Origin: Lachnospiraceae bacterium
Lineage (GTDB): Bacteria > Bacillota > Clostridia > Lachnospirales > Lachnospiraceae
Assembly (NCBI GenBank): GCA_014804645.1
Contig: JAAUZI010000055.1
Span: forward strand, 1 to 50,009
DNA: 50,009 bases
Reading direction: 5' to 3'
In this document: positions 40,897 through 49,759 of the stretch, piece after piece
How positions within the stretch are numbered: the stretch's first letter is position 1
Layout of the letters: each line of letters starts with the position of its first letter
Made by a program: the position numbers and the translations under genes
The notes under the pieces: model-generated
What the model saw: only the letters and a program-made list of their open reading frames with translations
Databases searched by the model: none
Told to the model about the DNA's origin: nothing

Positions 40897-42886
40897 ATAT
40901 CTCCGCGCCGGAAGGCATGGGTTTCTCTGCCGTCATCAGGGCCAGATTGCCCTCGGCGTCCTCGGCGCACAGCAGCATTCCCTCAGACACCACGCCTGCC
41001 AGAGTGGCGGGCTTTAGATTCACCAGCACCATCACTTTTTTGCCCACCATCTCCTCGGGAGTGTAATGGGCCTTGATTCCGGATACGATCTGGCGCACCT
41101 GACTGCCGATCTTCACCTGGGAACACAGCAGTTTCTTGGACTTGGGCACGGCCTCACATGCGATAATCTCTCCCACCTGGAACTGAAGTTTCGCGAAATC
41201 GTCATAGGTGATCTCCGGTTTTGCCTCAATGTCCATGACCGTCTCCTCGGCCTCGGTCTCCCCAGTGTCCGAACTCTCCCCTGCCGCCGCAATCATGGCG
41301 GCGGTCAGCTCCTCCTCACGCTTTTCCACCTCCTTCATATCCAAGCGGGCAAAGAGAATCTGGGGCTGATCCGTCACTTTGTTTCCGTTGGGATACAGGC
41401 CAAATTCCTCAAGCCGGTCAAAATCGCGCGGCGAGGTGTTCAGCTGAGCCACGATTTTTTCCGCCGTCTCAGGCATATAAGGCTCCAGCAGGGAGGCGCC
41501 GATGACTATGCCTTCCACCAGATTGTACAGCACCGTTGCCAGTCTGCCCTGCCTTGCCTCGTCCTTGGCCAGCACCCATGGCTCTGTCTCGTCAATGTAT
41601 TTGTTACACCGCTTGAAAATGCCGAAAATCTCCGTCAGAGCATCCGCAATCCGCAGCGTTTCCATCTTCTCCGCCACCTTGGCATAAACGCCTGTGACTG
41701 TCTTTTTCAGATCCTCGTCGATGACACTGTCCTCCGGAGTCAGCTGCACACCCCTATCCTCCACCACGCCGCCGAAATACTTGTTGCTCATGGAAATGGT
41801 GCGGTTCACCAGATTGCCCAGAGTGTTGGCAAGGTCGGAGTTGGCGCGCTCGGCAATCAGCTCCCAGGTGGCGTTGCCGTCATTGTCATAGGGCATCTCA
41901 TGAATCATGTAGTAACGCACCGCATCCACGCCGAAGAAGTCAACCAGATCGTCCACATAGATCACATTGCCTTTGGACTTGCTCATCTTGCCCCCATTCA
42001 TCATCAGCCAGGGATGGCCGAAGACCTGCTTGGGCAGCGGCTCTCCCAGCGCCATCAGGAAGATAGGCCAGTAGATGGTGTGGAAACGGATGATGTCCTT
42101 GCCGATTAGATGCAGGTCCGCAGGCCAGAACTTTTTGTACTGCTCCGTGCTGCCGCCGTCCGCGTCATAGCCGATACCCGTGATATAGTTGGTCAGCGCA
42201 TCCAGCCACACATAGACCACATGCTTTTCGTCGAAATCCACCGGAATACCCCACTTAAAGGAGGTACGGGACACGCACAGATCCTGCAGTCCGGGCAGCA
42301 GAAAATTGTTCATCATCTCGTTCTTGCGGGACACGGGCTGGATAAACTCCGGGTGGGCATTGATATGCTCTATGAGCCGGTCCGCGTATTTGCTCATGCG
42401 GAAAAAGTATGCCTCCTCCTTGGCGGGTTTTACCTCCCGGCCGCAGTCCGGGCATTTGCCGTCCACCAACTGAGATTCCGTCCAGAAAGACTCACAGGGA
42501 GTACAATACATTCCCTCATAGGCTCCCTTATAGATATCTCCCTGGTCGTACAGGCGCTTGAATATCTTCTGTACCTGTTTTTCATGGGGCTTATCCGTGG
42601 TGCGGATAAACTTGTCATAGCTGACGTTCAGCTGATCGCACAATCCCCGGATGACGCCCGCCACATTGTCCACGAACTCCTGTGGTGTTATGCCGGCCTC
42701 CTGGGCCTTCATTTCGATCTTCTGTCCATGCTCATCCGTACCCGTCTGAAAAAACACATCGTACCCTTGTTTTCTCTTGAAACGGGCGATAGCATCCGCC
42801 AGCACGATCTCGTAGTTATTGCCAATATGAGGCTTGCCGGACGTGTAGGCGATGGCAGTCGTAATGTAATAGGGTGTTTTGCTCAT
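40892..42886 (-). CDS. metG: Methionyl-tRNA synthetase
   Basis: 664 residues from the ATG at 42886 (MSKTPYYITTAIAYTSGKPH), with AAGGAG 8-9 bases upstream. The class I HIGH-equivalent is KPHIGN, KMSKS is GGKMSKSKGN, and the zinc knuckle is CTPC-N11-CPDC. The anticodon-binding domain is followed by a C-terminal tRNA-binding (EMAP/Trbp111-like) domain (about 560-664, FAKLQFQVGEIIACEAVPKS). It charges initiator and elongator tRNA-Met. Expression is controlled by the Met T-box leader upstream. Confidence 0.97.
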   Translation of the reverse strand: MSKTPYYITTAIAYTSGKPHIGNNYEIVLADAIARFKRKQGYDVFFQTGTDEHGQKIEMKAQEAGITPQEFVDNVAGVIRGLCDQLNVSYDKFIRTTDKPHEKQVQKIFKRLYDQGDIYKGAYEGMYCTPCESFWTESQLVDGKCPDCGREVKPAKEEAYFFRMSKYADRLIEHINAHPEFIQPVSRKNEMMNNFLLPGLQDLCVSRTSFKWGIPVDFDEKHVVYVWLDALTNYITGIGYDADGGSTEQYKKFWPADLHLIGKDIIRFHTIYWPIFLMALGEPLPKQVFGHPWLMMNGGKMSKSKGNVIYVDDLVDFFGVDAVRYYMIHEMPYDNDGNATWELIAERANSDLANTLGNLVNRTISMSNKYFGGVVEDRGVQLTPEDSVIDEDLKKTVTGVYAKVAEKMETLRIADALTEIFGIFKRCNKYIDETEPWVLAKDEARQGRLATVLYNLVEGIVIGASLLEPYMPETAEKIVAQLNTSPRDFDRLEEFGLYPNGNKVTDQPQILFARLDMKEVEKREEELTAAMIAAAGESSDTGETEAEETVMDIEAKPEITYDDFAKLQFQVGEIIACEAVPKSKKLLCSQVKIGSQVRQIVSGIKAHYTPEEMVGKKVMVLVNLKPATLAGVVSEGMLLCAEDAEGNLALMTAEKPMPSGAEIC

Positions 42887-42904
42887 ATGCTTGTCTCCTT
42901 GTCT

Positions 42905-43240
42905 GCTCGGGCCTTTCTCTATAGATTGCATAACGAAAGGCCCGTCCTCCGCATGCATCCGCTGCATGAGAAGACGAGCCGTAAGCCCGTGTTACCACTT
43001 CTCTTCGCCCCTTTCTCACGAAAGGGACCTCACCAGGTCTGGAAATCCAAACCCTATCCGCTATAACAGGCGGAACCTGTCGCAGCCTAACCCGGAAGTC
43101 CCCGGCTCGGTGCGCTGCTCGGAAGCCATCTTCCACATACCTCCCGCCTCATCCCTCTCAGCCGCAGTCACCTGCGGGGATGTTCTCTGGAAAGCCTCGG
43201 TACATGTACTCTCTTCGTCAATGCGTTTTCTCGTTGTATG
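42905..43240 (-). promoter_or_regulatory. T-box leader, methionine-specific
   Basis: Read on the minus strand, the leader has GACGAAGAGAGTA at its 5' side, a Stem I ending in GCAGGTGACTGC, a specifier region GTGGAAG-ATG-GCTTCCGAGC with specifier AUG (43127-43129), and the T-box AAGTGGTAACACGGG (42986-43000). Its UGGU bulge complements ACCA, the end of tRNA-Met. The antiterminator region is followed by a hairpin (CGTCTTCTCATGCA ... GGAGGACG) and then by a second one, CGGGCCTTTC ... GAGAAAGGCCCG (about 42908-42945). Uncharged tRNA-Met should induce metG. Confidence 0.92.
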
Positions 43241-43246
43241 AGATGT

Positions 43247-43275
43247 ATTATACCTAAAGGTTGGGAGTTTGTAAA
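43247..43275 (-). promoter_or_regulatory. metG promoter
   Basis: On the minus strand TTTACA (43270-43275), 17 bases, perfect TATAAT (43247-43252). The start near 43240 opens the T-box leader. The promoter abuts the 3' end of the Rpn gene (43287). Confidence 0.8.
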
Positions 43276-43286
43276 GAGGGTTTGCG

Positions 43287-44276
43287 TTACATTCCAGCGC
43301 GAAAATTATCAAAACTGCCTGCATGAGCAGCCGCCTTGAGCCATCTTCTCAGTGTCTCCGGGTTCTCCTCGGCATAGATACGGGCAAGGATATCTTCTGG
43401 GACATCTCCGTATTCCTCCAGCAGATCTAGGATATCTTGGCGTTGGCTCCTTATATGACCTTCGGCGAGACCCCCAGCAAACCCATCCGCATGCCCCTTC
43501 TCAATCCCTTTCTCAATTCCTTCCTCAATTCCTTTCTCAATTCCTTCCTTAATCCCCTTCTCAAGTCCCTCCTTATACGCATCCTCCTTGATGGCATCCT
43601 CTATGGCCCACCGGTCCCGCTGATTCCTCAATCGTAGTTCATACCATGCCTTCAAACGTCTGCTCAGATTCATTGCCCTCACCTCGTCTATCGCTCGTAT
43701 AACTCCCGCATTTCCGCTGTGCATACTCTCCAATTCCTCCTTGCTCTCCACCCGCAGCAGGCGGACCCAGTCGTCCACCCTGTCCCCTGTGAGCTCCTTG
43801 TTCAGCTCAATGATATGTACCTCAAACTGGTCTGAATACAGCTGTCCCTCCGCATCTCGCAGATGGTACACCTTGTGATAGCCGGGATTCTCATCTCCGG
43901 GGAAATCCAGAATGTCTATCACAATGCATTTCTTCAGGCGGTCATACCGCTGTCCGCTGAACAGATCGTCCGTATACATCTTCGCCAGATAATACAGGCT
44001 GCGCTTATCCCAGTAGGCCAGCCGCCTGATCTGCAGCTCCACGTTGATTCTGCTGTCATCATTGAGCTGCATTCTCACATCCAGAATACACTGCTTTTCC
44101 TGTCTGCTGCGTCTGCTCAGGAAGGGATTCTCCAGACGCACTGTCTTGATGTTCTCCGGCGGTATGCCAAGCACATCGCTGATAAAATGTCTGCGCACAT
44201 CTTCGCTGCGCATCAGTTCCTTGAAAGCAAGGTCTGATTTTGGGGGAATAAAATTCCCTGTGGTTTTCTTACTCAA
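43287..44276 (-). CDS. Rpn-family PD-(D/E)XK nuclease (transposase_31 type)
   Basis: 329 residues starting at a TTG with AGGAGG 7 bases upstream. The N-terminus PPKSDLAFKELM and the catalytic pattern Asp66 (CILDVRMQ) with Glu80-x-Gln82 (NVELQIRR) match Rpn/PD-(D/E)XK proteins, which promote RecA-independent recombination and may be mobile or defensive. Residues 235-261 are a Glu/Lys/Gly/Ile repeat (EGIEKGI type), common in this family. The C-terminal helix LLEEYGDVPEDILARIYAEENPETLRRWLK is also typical. It is a lone gene between a non-coding stretch and the metG promoter. Confidence 0.88.
   Translation of the reverse strand: MSKKTTGNFIPPKSDLAFKELMRSEDVRRHFISDVLGIPPENIKTVRLENPFLSRRSRQEKQCILDVRMQLNDDSRINVELQIRRLAYWDKRSLYYLAKMYTDDLFSGQRYDRLKKCIVIDILDFPGDENPGYHKVYHLRDAEGQLYSDQFEVHIIELNKELTGDRVDDWVRLLRVESKEELESMHSGNAGVIRAIDEVRAMNLSRRLKAWYELRLRNQRDRWAIEDAIKEDAYKEGLEKGIKEGIEKGIEEGIEKGIEKGHADGFAGGLAEGHIRSQRQDILDLLEEYGDVPEDILARIYAEENPETLRRWLKAAAHAGSFDNFRAGM
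43494..43574 (-). repeat. 12-bp in-frame tandem repeats in the Rpn gene
   Basis: About seven imperfect 12-bp units encode alternating EG-I/L-E/K steps (residues 235-261). Such repeats change copy number easily, so the length of this linker may vary between strains. Confidence 0.75.
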
Positions 44277-44858
44277 TTCCGTACCTCCTAGTGTGGCGCA
44301 ATACAGCTATAGGCCGTACCGCGATGCGGGAGATGCCGGATAGAGTTCACTTATACAGATATACTTATTCCGAAAATCTCCTGCTTTTTTAATTGTGCTG
44401 TTTTTGGATTAAAGCATAGATTTTCTGAAATCCTGAAAAGTGAATTGCTTTACAAAAAGTGATTAGAAATATATGCTCTACAGATAGATTAGCATATGTG
44501 TGAGGGAATTGCAATAAATAGATTTTGCATTTTGTAAGATTTTTGTCGAAAGCCTTAACTCTCCAAACAGGGCCGCTAGGAGGGAGCTATTGCCCTTCTC
44601 CGTATGGCTGATAAGGCTTTTCAGGAATTTATTTACGACTATATAAATATCTAATGTCAGAGGTGAAAAAAGTCCCTCTGAAAAAGTCTATGGGCAAAAT
44701 AGTTAGCTCTATTTTATACCTACTAAAATTCGACACACCTTTTTCATCACTGACATCCTGAAAAATCACGAGGACTTGTGGTCTTGGCACCCATATTTCT
44801 GAGAACGCATAAACTCTACGCCCTGTAGCAAAATCGAAAAGTATCCTTTCACCCCAGA
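44277..44858. other. Non-coding 582-base stretch with structured segments
   Basis: No credible gene on either strand. Two structured parts are visible. At 44549-44618, AAAGCCTTA pairs with TAAGGCTTT and encloses AGGGC/GCCCT and several G/C-rich blocks, which could fold into a compact multi-branched RNA. At 44654-44756 an imperfect inverted repeat (ATGTCAGAGGTGAAAAAAGT against ATGTCAGTGATGAAAAAGGT, 17 of 20 matching) brackets 60 bases. Possible explanations are a remnant of an insertion or MITE-like element, or an uncharacterised RNA. Confidence 0.5.
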
Positions 44859-46175
44859 CTATTCCACATCCTCAAACTTCTGCTTGTCCTCCACACTGAT
44901 CTCCATGCCCAGCTGTACCTCAATCAGTCTCAGCTGTGTATCGGCGATTACCGTATGCCTGCATCCCGCTGGCATGGTAATAACGTCACCGGGCCTCACT
45001 ATGCGTTTCATTCCATCAATGATTGCACAGCCCTGACCACCCATGACTGTCCACACCTCATCTCGGTGTTGATGGCTGTGATAGGTAAGCCTGTGTCCCG
45101 GCAGCAGCTCTACCTTGATGGTCATGCTGTCCTCCTGCACATCCAGCACCGTGAAACTCCCCCAGGACTTTTCCGCATACATGGCCTGCTGCTCCAGCTC
45201 CTCCACATAGGGCTTGATATGGGCGCTGCGGTCCTTGCTGGATACGAGAATGCCATCCACGCTGGCCGCCACCACCATGTCCTGACATCCCATACATATG
45301 ATGGGAATATTCAACTCGTTTACAACCTGGGTATCCCGGCAATGATCGTCCAAAGTCACCTTACCGATAGTTGCTGAGTCCATAGCCTCGGTAAAAGTAT
45401 TCCAACTGCCCAGATCCAGCCATTCCCCATTGTACCGCAATACCTGGCAAAATTTCTCCTGCTCCACCACTGCATAGTCAAAGCTGATCTTCTTCTGTCT
45501 GCCATAGGAGGCAAACAAATCTTGGTAATCATCAAATTCAATCAATTCATGGGCGCGTTTCAACAAATATCCCAATTTAAATGCAAACACGCCGCCATTC
45601 CACAGCGCTCCTTGGGCAATATATTCCTTGGCAGTCTCCTCATTCGGTTTCTCCTTAAAGGTGCTGACTGGACTAACCGGTTCCGCTGTGACCGGAATAA
45701 TATAACCATATTTTTCACTGGGATAGGTGGGTTCGATTCCCATCAGAGTCAAATTTGCTTCTCCCCGCTCTGCCAACTCTGACAAACGCTGTAATGCCTC
45801 AAAGTAAGTATCCTGCACATAGGGATCCACCGGGCAGACCACTACAGCTTCCTCCTCCGTCACTCCAAGCTCATCATGCAGATAGGCCGAGGCCAGACAG
45901 ATAGCAGGAAACGTATCCCTTCGTTCCGGCTCCACACAGATATTCACACGCTCTCCCAGCTGGTTTTTGATCGTACTGGCCTGTTTCCTGCTGGTTGCTA
46001 TGGTAATCTTCGCCTCCGGGTCAACCGATGTGATCTGACGGAACACACGGGTCAGCATGGACTCCAGCTCATCCTCATCATTTCGGAACATTTTGATAAA
46101 CTGCTTTGACCGGATATCATTGGACAGAGGCCACAGCCTCTTCCCACTGCCTCCTGACAGCAAGATAATATTCAT
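44859..46175 (-). CDS. manC: Mannose-1-phosphate guanylyltransferase / mannose-6-phosphate isomerase-type protein
   Basis: 438 residues. The nucleotidyltransferase domain (1-340) starts with the pyrophosphorylase signature LSGGSGKRLWPLS and contains FKEKPNEETA, KYGYIIP and WNGGVFAFK. The C-terminal cupin (about 345-438; SWGSFTVLDV, GHRLTYHSHQHRDEVWTVMGG, PGDVITMPAGCRHTV) corresponds to the type II phosphomannose-isomerase domain. It makes GDP-mannose from mannose-1-P and GTP. It is the last gene of the gmd-rmd-araC-manC cluster and supplies its first substrate. Confidence 0.92.
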   Translation of the reverse strand: MNIILLSGGSGKRLWPLSNDIRSKQFIKMFRNDEDELESMLTRVFRQITSVDPEAKITIATSRKQASTIKNQLGERVNICVEPERRDTFPAICLASAYLHDELGVTEEEAVVVCPVDPYVQDTYFEALQRLSELAERGEANLTLMGIEPTYPSEKYGYIIPVTAEPVSPVSTFKEKPNEETAKEYIAQGALWNGGVFAFKLGYLLKRAHELIEFDDYQDLFASYGRQKKISFDYAVVEQEKFCQVLRYNGEWLDLGSWNTFTEAMDSATIGKVTLDDHCRDTQVVNELNIPIICMGCQDMVVAASVDGILVSSKDRSAHIKPYVEELEQQAMYAEKSWGSFTVLDVQEDSMTIKVELLPGHRLTYHSHQHRDEVWTVMGGQGCAIIDGMKRIVRPGDVITMPAGCRHTVIADTQLRLIEVQLGMEISVEDKQKFEDVE

Positions 46176-46200
46176 TATTGCTCTTCTCCTCTTCCATCCT

Positions 46201-47088
46201 TTACCTGATCCACTGCGCCCACTTCTGCCGATACTCCTCTGCGCTCATACCCTCTTCCTCTCGGAACATCTGCTGCATCGTCACCACATCGCCGATGCCT
46301 GACTCAGCTGCCACCTTCGCCACCGGCTTTATGCTAAAACGTAGCAGTTCCTTGGCCGCATTCAAACGCCGATTGTCCACATACTCATCAATACTGATTC
46401 CATAATACTGTGTGAAGGAACGTTCCATTTCATCCATGCCCTGGGAAAAAGCCTGTTTCAACGCCCCGGATATATCATCTTCCACATAATGCTCATTCAA
46501 CCACTCCCGAACACTGCTGACAAGCTGCCTTTCCTGCTCATCTGCCAGGGTTCCGCAATCAAATAGATTCTGTAAAATTCGGTACTGCAGATGTAACAAC
46601 AGCTCACCACACTGTAACTCTGCCAGCATACTCCTATCCCTTTGCAATTCCATGAGCCGACCAATCAGCTGATTCCACTGCTCCACATCTTCAATATGAA
46701 ATACATTGGCTCCACCATTACCCTTTCGGAACAATTCATAAAAATTCCGCGCCATGTTGCCGTAGTAATGCACCCAGGCCAGTTCCCAGCCGTCCTTCTC
46801 GTCACTGATGTGTTCATAGTGCTCCCTGCAGTCTACCAGAGCGCCGTCACCGACCCGCAGGTCGTACTGGCGGCCATCCACCACCAGGTTTCCTTTGCCG
46901 CCAAGCACTACCATAAACAGATAGGACTCCAGATTTTCCCGCACACATCTGTGTGGCTTTAGGCTCTTAAGTCTTCCCACCTCCTGCACGTATAACAGGT
47001 TCTGTCGGGCAAAATCTCCCGGTGTATGCAGGCTGCGATCTGAACTTGTCATTCCCTCTGTAGCAAACATTTCCTCGCTCTTAATCAT
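46201..47088 (-). CDS. AraC family transcriptional regulator
   Basis: 295 residues. An N-terminal cupin-like sensor (about 25-150; HRCVRENLESYLFMVVLGGKGNLVVDGRQY) is followed by a C-terminal double helix-turn-helix (about 195-295; DISGALKQAFSQGMDEMERSFTQYYG and PVAKVAAESGIGDVVTMQQMFREEEG). The first helix-turn-helix is somewhat diverged from the usual AraC consensus. GGAGG precedes the ATG. Its start overlaps the rmd stop by 8 bases, so it is translated as part of the nucleotide-sugar operon, which it may regulate. Confidence 0.88.
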   Translation of the reverse strand: MIKSEEMFATEGMTSSDRSLHTPGDFARQNLLYVQEVGRLKSLKPHRCVRENLESYLFMVVLGGKGNLVVDGRQYDLRVGDGALVDCREHYEHISDEKDGWELAWVHYYGNMARNFYELFRKGNGGANVFHIEDVEQWNQLIGRLMELQRDRSMLAELQCGELLLHLQYRILQNLFDCGTLADEQERQLVSSVREWLNEHYVEDDISGALKQAFSQGMDEMERSFTQYYGISIDEYVDNRRLNAAKELLRFSIKPVAKVAAESGIGDVVTMQQMFREEEGMSAEEYRQKWAQWIR

Positions 47089-48037
47089 GTCTTCCTCCCT
47101 GCAAATGCATACGCCAGTAATTCAATGTGTCCCTAATCGTCTGTTTCAGCTCAATCTGCGGTTTCCAGCCCGTCAGCTCATGTAGCTTGGTGATATCCGC
47201 CTCAATGATCGGCACATCCACCGGCCGGATTTTGTTCGGATCGATTTCCACCCTGATTTCCTTTTCTGACATGGAAATAATCATATCCAAAATTCTGCGA
47301 ATCTCCACAGCATGTCCGGAACCCATGTTATAGGTCTCCCCCGACACGCCCTGCTGAATCAGTTTCACATATGCTTTGACCACATCCCTGACGTCTGTAA
47401 AGTCCCTCTTTGCGGCAAGGTTCCCCACATACATCACTGGCTCACGCAGCCCCTTTTCTATCTCGGCCACCTGTTTACAGAAATCGGAGACAACAAACAT
47501 CGGAGCCTGCCCCGGACCAATATGATTAAAAGAACGAACCATCATCAACTGCATATCATACGCCTGCGCATAGATACTGCCTATCATATTCTGGCAAGCC
47601 TTGGTGGCCGCATAAATATTCCCCGGCCGCAGCAAATTTTCCTCTCTGATGGGCGTCTCTCCCGGCCGAATATGTCCATACTCCTCCCCTGATCCGATCA
47701 ACAGCACTCGCGGCTTATAGTACAACTCCCTGACGGCATCCATCACATTGATGCTGCCCTTAATATTCACATCCACTGTCAATCCCGGATTTTTCCAGGA
47801 TAACCCCACCGAACTCTGGGCCGCCAGATGAAAAATATAATCCGGCCGTATCTCTAACAGCAGTGTTACTATCGTTTCCCTGTCCAGAATATCCAGATCA
47901 TAGATTTTTGCATGCTCATGTTTCAACCGCTCATGGGGAAGTTTGGTGGCATAACAATCCATTCCGCAGGAGTGCATCTCTTCTAGCAGATAACTGCCCA
48001 CAAATCCGGCAGCCCCTATTACCAGTCCCTTTGACAT
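47081..48037 (-). CDS. rmd: GDP-4-keto-6-deoxy-D-mannose reductase (GDP-D-rhamnose synthase)
   Basis: 318 residues, an extended short-chain dehydrogenase. The NAD(P)-binding GAAGFVGSYL, active-site Ser in IGSGEEYG and the YxxxK pair in YAATKACQ are visible. VRSFNHIGPGQ and the GNLAAKRDFTDVRD stretch are characteristic of Rmd-type reductases, which reduce the Gmd product to GDP-D-rhamnose. GDP-fucose synthase or another 4-ketoreductase is less likely. AAGGAG precedes the ATG; the gene follows gmd. Confidence 0.85.
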   Translation of the reverse strand: MSKGLVIGAAGFVGSYLLEEMHSCGMDCYATKLPHERLKHEHAKIYDLDILDRETIVTLLLEIRPDYIFHLAAQSSVGLSWKNPGLTVDVNIKGSINVMDAVRELYYKPRVLLIGSGEEYGHIRPGETPIREENLLRPGNIYAATKACQNMIGSIYAQAYDMQLMMVRSFNHIGPGQAPMFVVSDFCKQVAEIEKGLREPVMYVGNLAAKRDFTDVRDVVKAYVKLIQQGVSGETYNMGSGHAVEIRRILDMIISMSEKEIRVEIDPNKIRPVDVPIIEADITKLHELTGWKPQIELKQTIRDTLNYWRMHLQGGRHD

Positions 48038-48057
48038 ATCTCTGTCTCCTTACAAGA

Positions 48058-48083
48058 AAAGGAATTCCTCGCAGAATTCCCTT
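48058..48083 (-). terminator. Weak hairpin between gmd and rmd
   Basis: On the minus strand AAGGGAATTC pairs with GAATTCCTTT around a 6-base loop, followed by TC and the rmd ribosome-binding site. It may attenuate transcription or protect gmd mRNA rather than end the operon. Confidence 0.5.
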
Positions 48084-48113
48084 ACTCTTTTTAATCTAGC
48101 GCTCTATTAATAC

Positions 48114-49148
48114 TCACTGAATTCCTGCATAGGCAATCTCTCTGCGCACCAGCTCCATATCTGTATCTACCATGCGTCCTACCAGCTCGTCAAAAGAAAT
48201 CTCCCTCTTCCATCCCAGCCTGCTCTCTGCCTTGGCGGGATCGCCTAAGAGGATGTCCACTTCGGCAGGACGGAAAAAATCTCTGTTGACCTTCACGACT
48301 ACCTTGCCAGTGGCTGCATCCCTGCCCAACTCGTCCACACCAGAACCGGACCATTCCACTTTGATTCCAACCTTCCCAAAGGCTGTCTCCACAAATTCCC
48401 GAACGGTCCGGGTCTCATTGGTGGCTACCACATAGTCATCCGGCTCTTCCTGCTGAAGCATCAGCCACATGGCATATACATAGTCCTTGGAATGTCCCCA
48501 GTCGCGCTTGGAATCCAAATTTCCCAGCTCCATATACTCCTGAACACCCTGCTTGATTCTCGCCACGGCATCCGTAATCTTTCGAGTCACGAACTCCTTG
48601 CCGCGTCTCTCACTCTCATGATTGAACAATATGCCGCTGCAGGCATACATCCCATAACTCTCTCTATAGTTTTTCGTGATCCAATGACCATATAATTTTG
48701 CAACACCATAGGGACTGCGGGGATAAAAGGGAGTTGTCTCTTTCTGCGGAATCTCCTGCACCAGTCCGAACATCTCGGAGGTGGACGCCTGATAAAAACG
48801 GCAGGAGGATTTCACCATACGGATTGCCTCCAACATGTTAGTGACTCCCACCGCATCGATCTGGGCTGTAGCCAAGGGCTGCTCCCAGGAGGTAGCCACG
48901 AAAGACTGAGCCGCCAGGTTGTACACCTCGTCGGCATCGGAAATCCTCATGGCATTTACCAGCGAGGCCAGATCCGTCATATCCGCATAAATCAAATGCA
49001 GCTTATCCTTAATATGCTCCACATTGCCATAATCTACAACGGCCTTTCTCCGCATCAGTCCGTATACCACATAGCCTTTCTCCAACAGCAACTCTGCCAA
49101 GTAGGAGCCATCCTGACCGCAAACTCCTGTAATTAATGCTTTTTTCAT
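48114..49148 (-). CDS. gmd: GDP-mannose 4,6-dehydratase
   Basis: 344 residues. The NADP-binding start ALITGVCGQDGSYLAELLL, NLAAQSFVATSWEQP, the catalytic Thr/Glu in STSEMFG, the Tyr-x3-Lys in YGVAKLYGHW and ILFNHESERRGKEFVTRKIT are all Gmd signatures. It converts GDP-mannose to GDP-4-keto-6-deoxymannose. It is the first gene of the cluster and has a strong promoter. Confidence 0.96.
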   Translation of the reverse strand: MKKALITGVCGQDGSYLAELLLEKGYVVYGLMRRKAVVDYGNVEHIKDKLHLIYADMTDLASLVNAMRISDADEVYNLAAQSFVATSWEQPLATAQIDAVGVTNMLEAIRMVKSSCRFYQASTSEMFGLVQEIPQKETTPFYPRSPYGVAKLYGHWITKNYRESYGMYACSGILFNHESERRGKEFVTRKITDAVARIKQGVQEYMELGNLDSKRDWGHSKDYVYAMWLMLQQEEPDDYVVATNETRTVREFVETAFGKVGIKVEWSGSGVDELGRDAATGKVVVKVNRDFFRPAEVDILLGDPAKAESRLGWKREISFDELVGRMVDTDMELVRREIAYAGIQ

Positions 49149-49202
49149 AGTATTTCCAGCCTTTCTGCTATATTGATGCTAGCCCGTACAAAACATACAT
49201 GG

Positions 49203-49231
49203 ATTATACTATATTCTTCCATGGTTTGCAA
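49203..49231 (-). promoter_or_regulatory. Promoter of gmd-rmd-araC-manC
   Basis: On the minus strand TTGCAA (49226-49231), 17 bases, perfect TATAAT (49203-49208). The start near 49196 leaves a ~48-base leader before the gmd ATG. Confidence 0.75.
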
Positions 49232-49294
49232 CTTTAACTTTCCTTGGAATTTCTACATCACATGCCAAAACATTGCGCCTCCACAGCAAGGCTA

Positions 49295-49747
49295 TTATTT
49301 TTGACTTCGGTTACTTTTTAAATCATTTATAAAATAATCACAACAGTTGTCCCAGTCCCCGATATATTTTTTTACTTTGTCCGAAAAGCATTCCATAATT
49401 CCATGAAGCATATAAGGCAAATCGTCCTCCCTATTTGCGAAAACATATATTAACTTTTGCAATGCAAAAGCATAGCCTAATTCTATCAAAGCACTGCTGG
49501 CAAGCTTTTGAGGATAAATTAATAAAAATATATCCGTCTCCTCTATTCCATTTAGGTCTTGAATCGCCGACTCCATGGGCGATTCATATGAATTAATATT
49601 GCTAATCTTTTTTATGGCAGCATAAACATTTTCACTTCCAAACATATCATCCAGACATCCTATGAATCTCGAGATACTATCTCTGAATTCTTCATATATC
49701 TTGCTATCATCAAAGCCCGTAATTGGAGTTGATACAAATATTTTCAC
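49295..49747 (-). CDS. Nucleoside 2-deoxyribosyltransferase-like protein
   Basis: 150 residues beginning at GTG 49747, with GAGGAG 8 bases upstream. The N-terminal strand MKIFVSTPITG, the segment IEETDIFLLIYP and SSALIELGYAFAL follow the order of nucleoside deoxyribosyltransferase-like domains, where the Glu before LGYA is the catalytic residue. The domain is also related to TIR-like folds used in signalling and defence. The real substrate is unknown. The coding sequence is clearly richer in A/T than neighbouring genes, suggesting transfer. It starts 12 bases after a paralogous gene and shares its operon. Confidence 0.65.
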   Translation of the reverse strand: MKIFVSTPITGFDDSKIYEEFRDSISRFIGCLDDMFGSENVYAAIKKISNINSYESPMESAIQDLNGIEETDIFLLIYPQKLASSALIELGYAFALQKLIYVFANREDDLPYMLHGIMECFSDKVKKYIGDWDNCCDYFINDLKSNRSQK

Positions 49748-49759
49748 TTAAATCACTCC

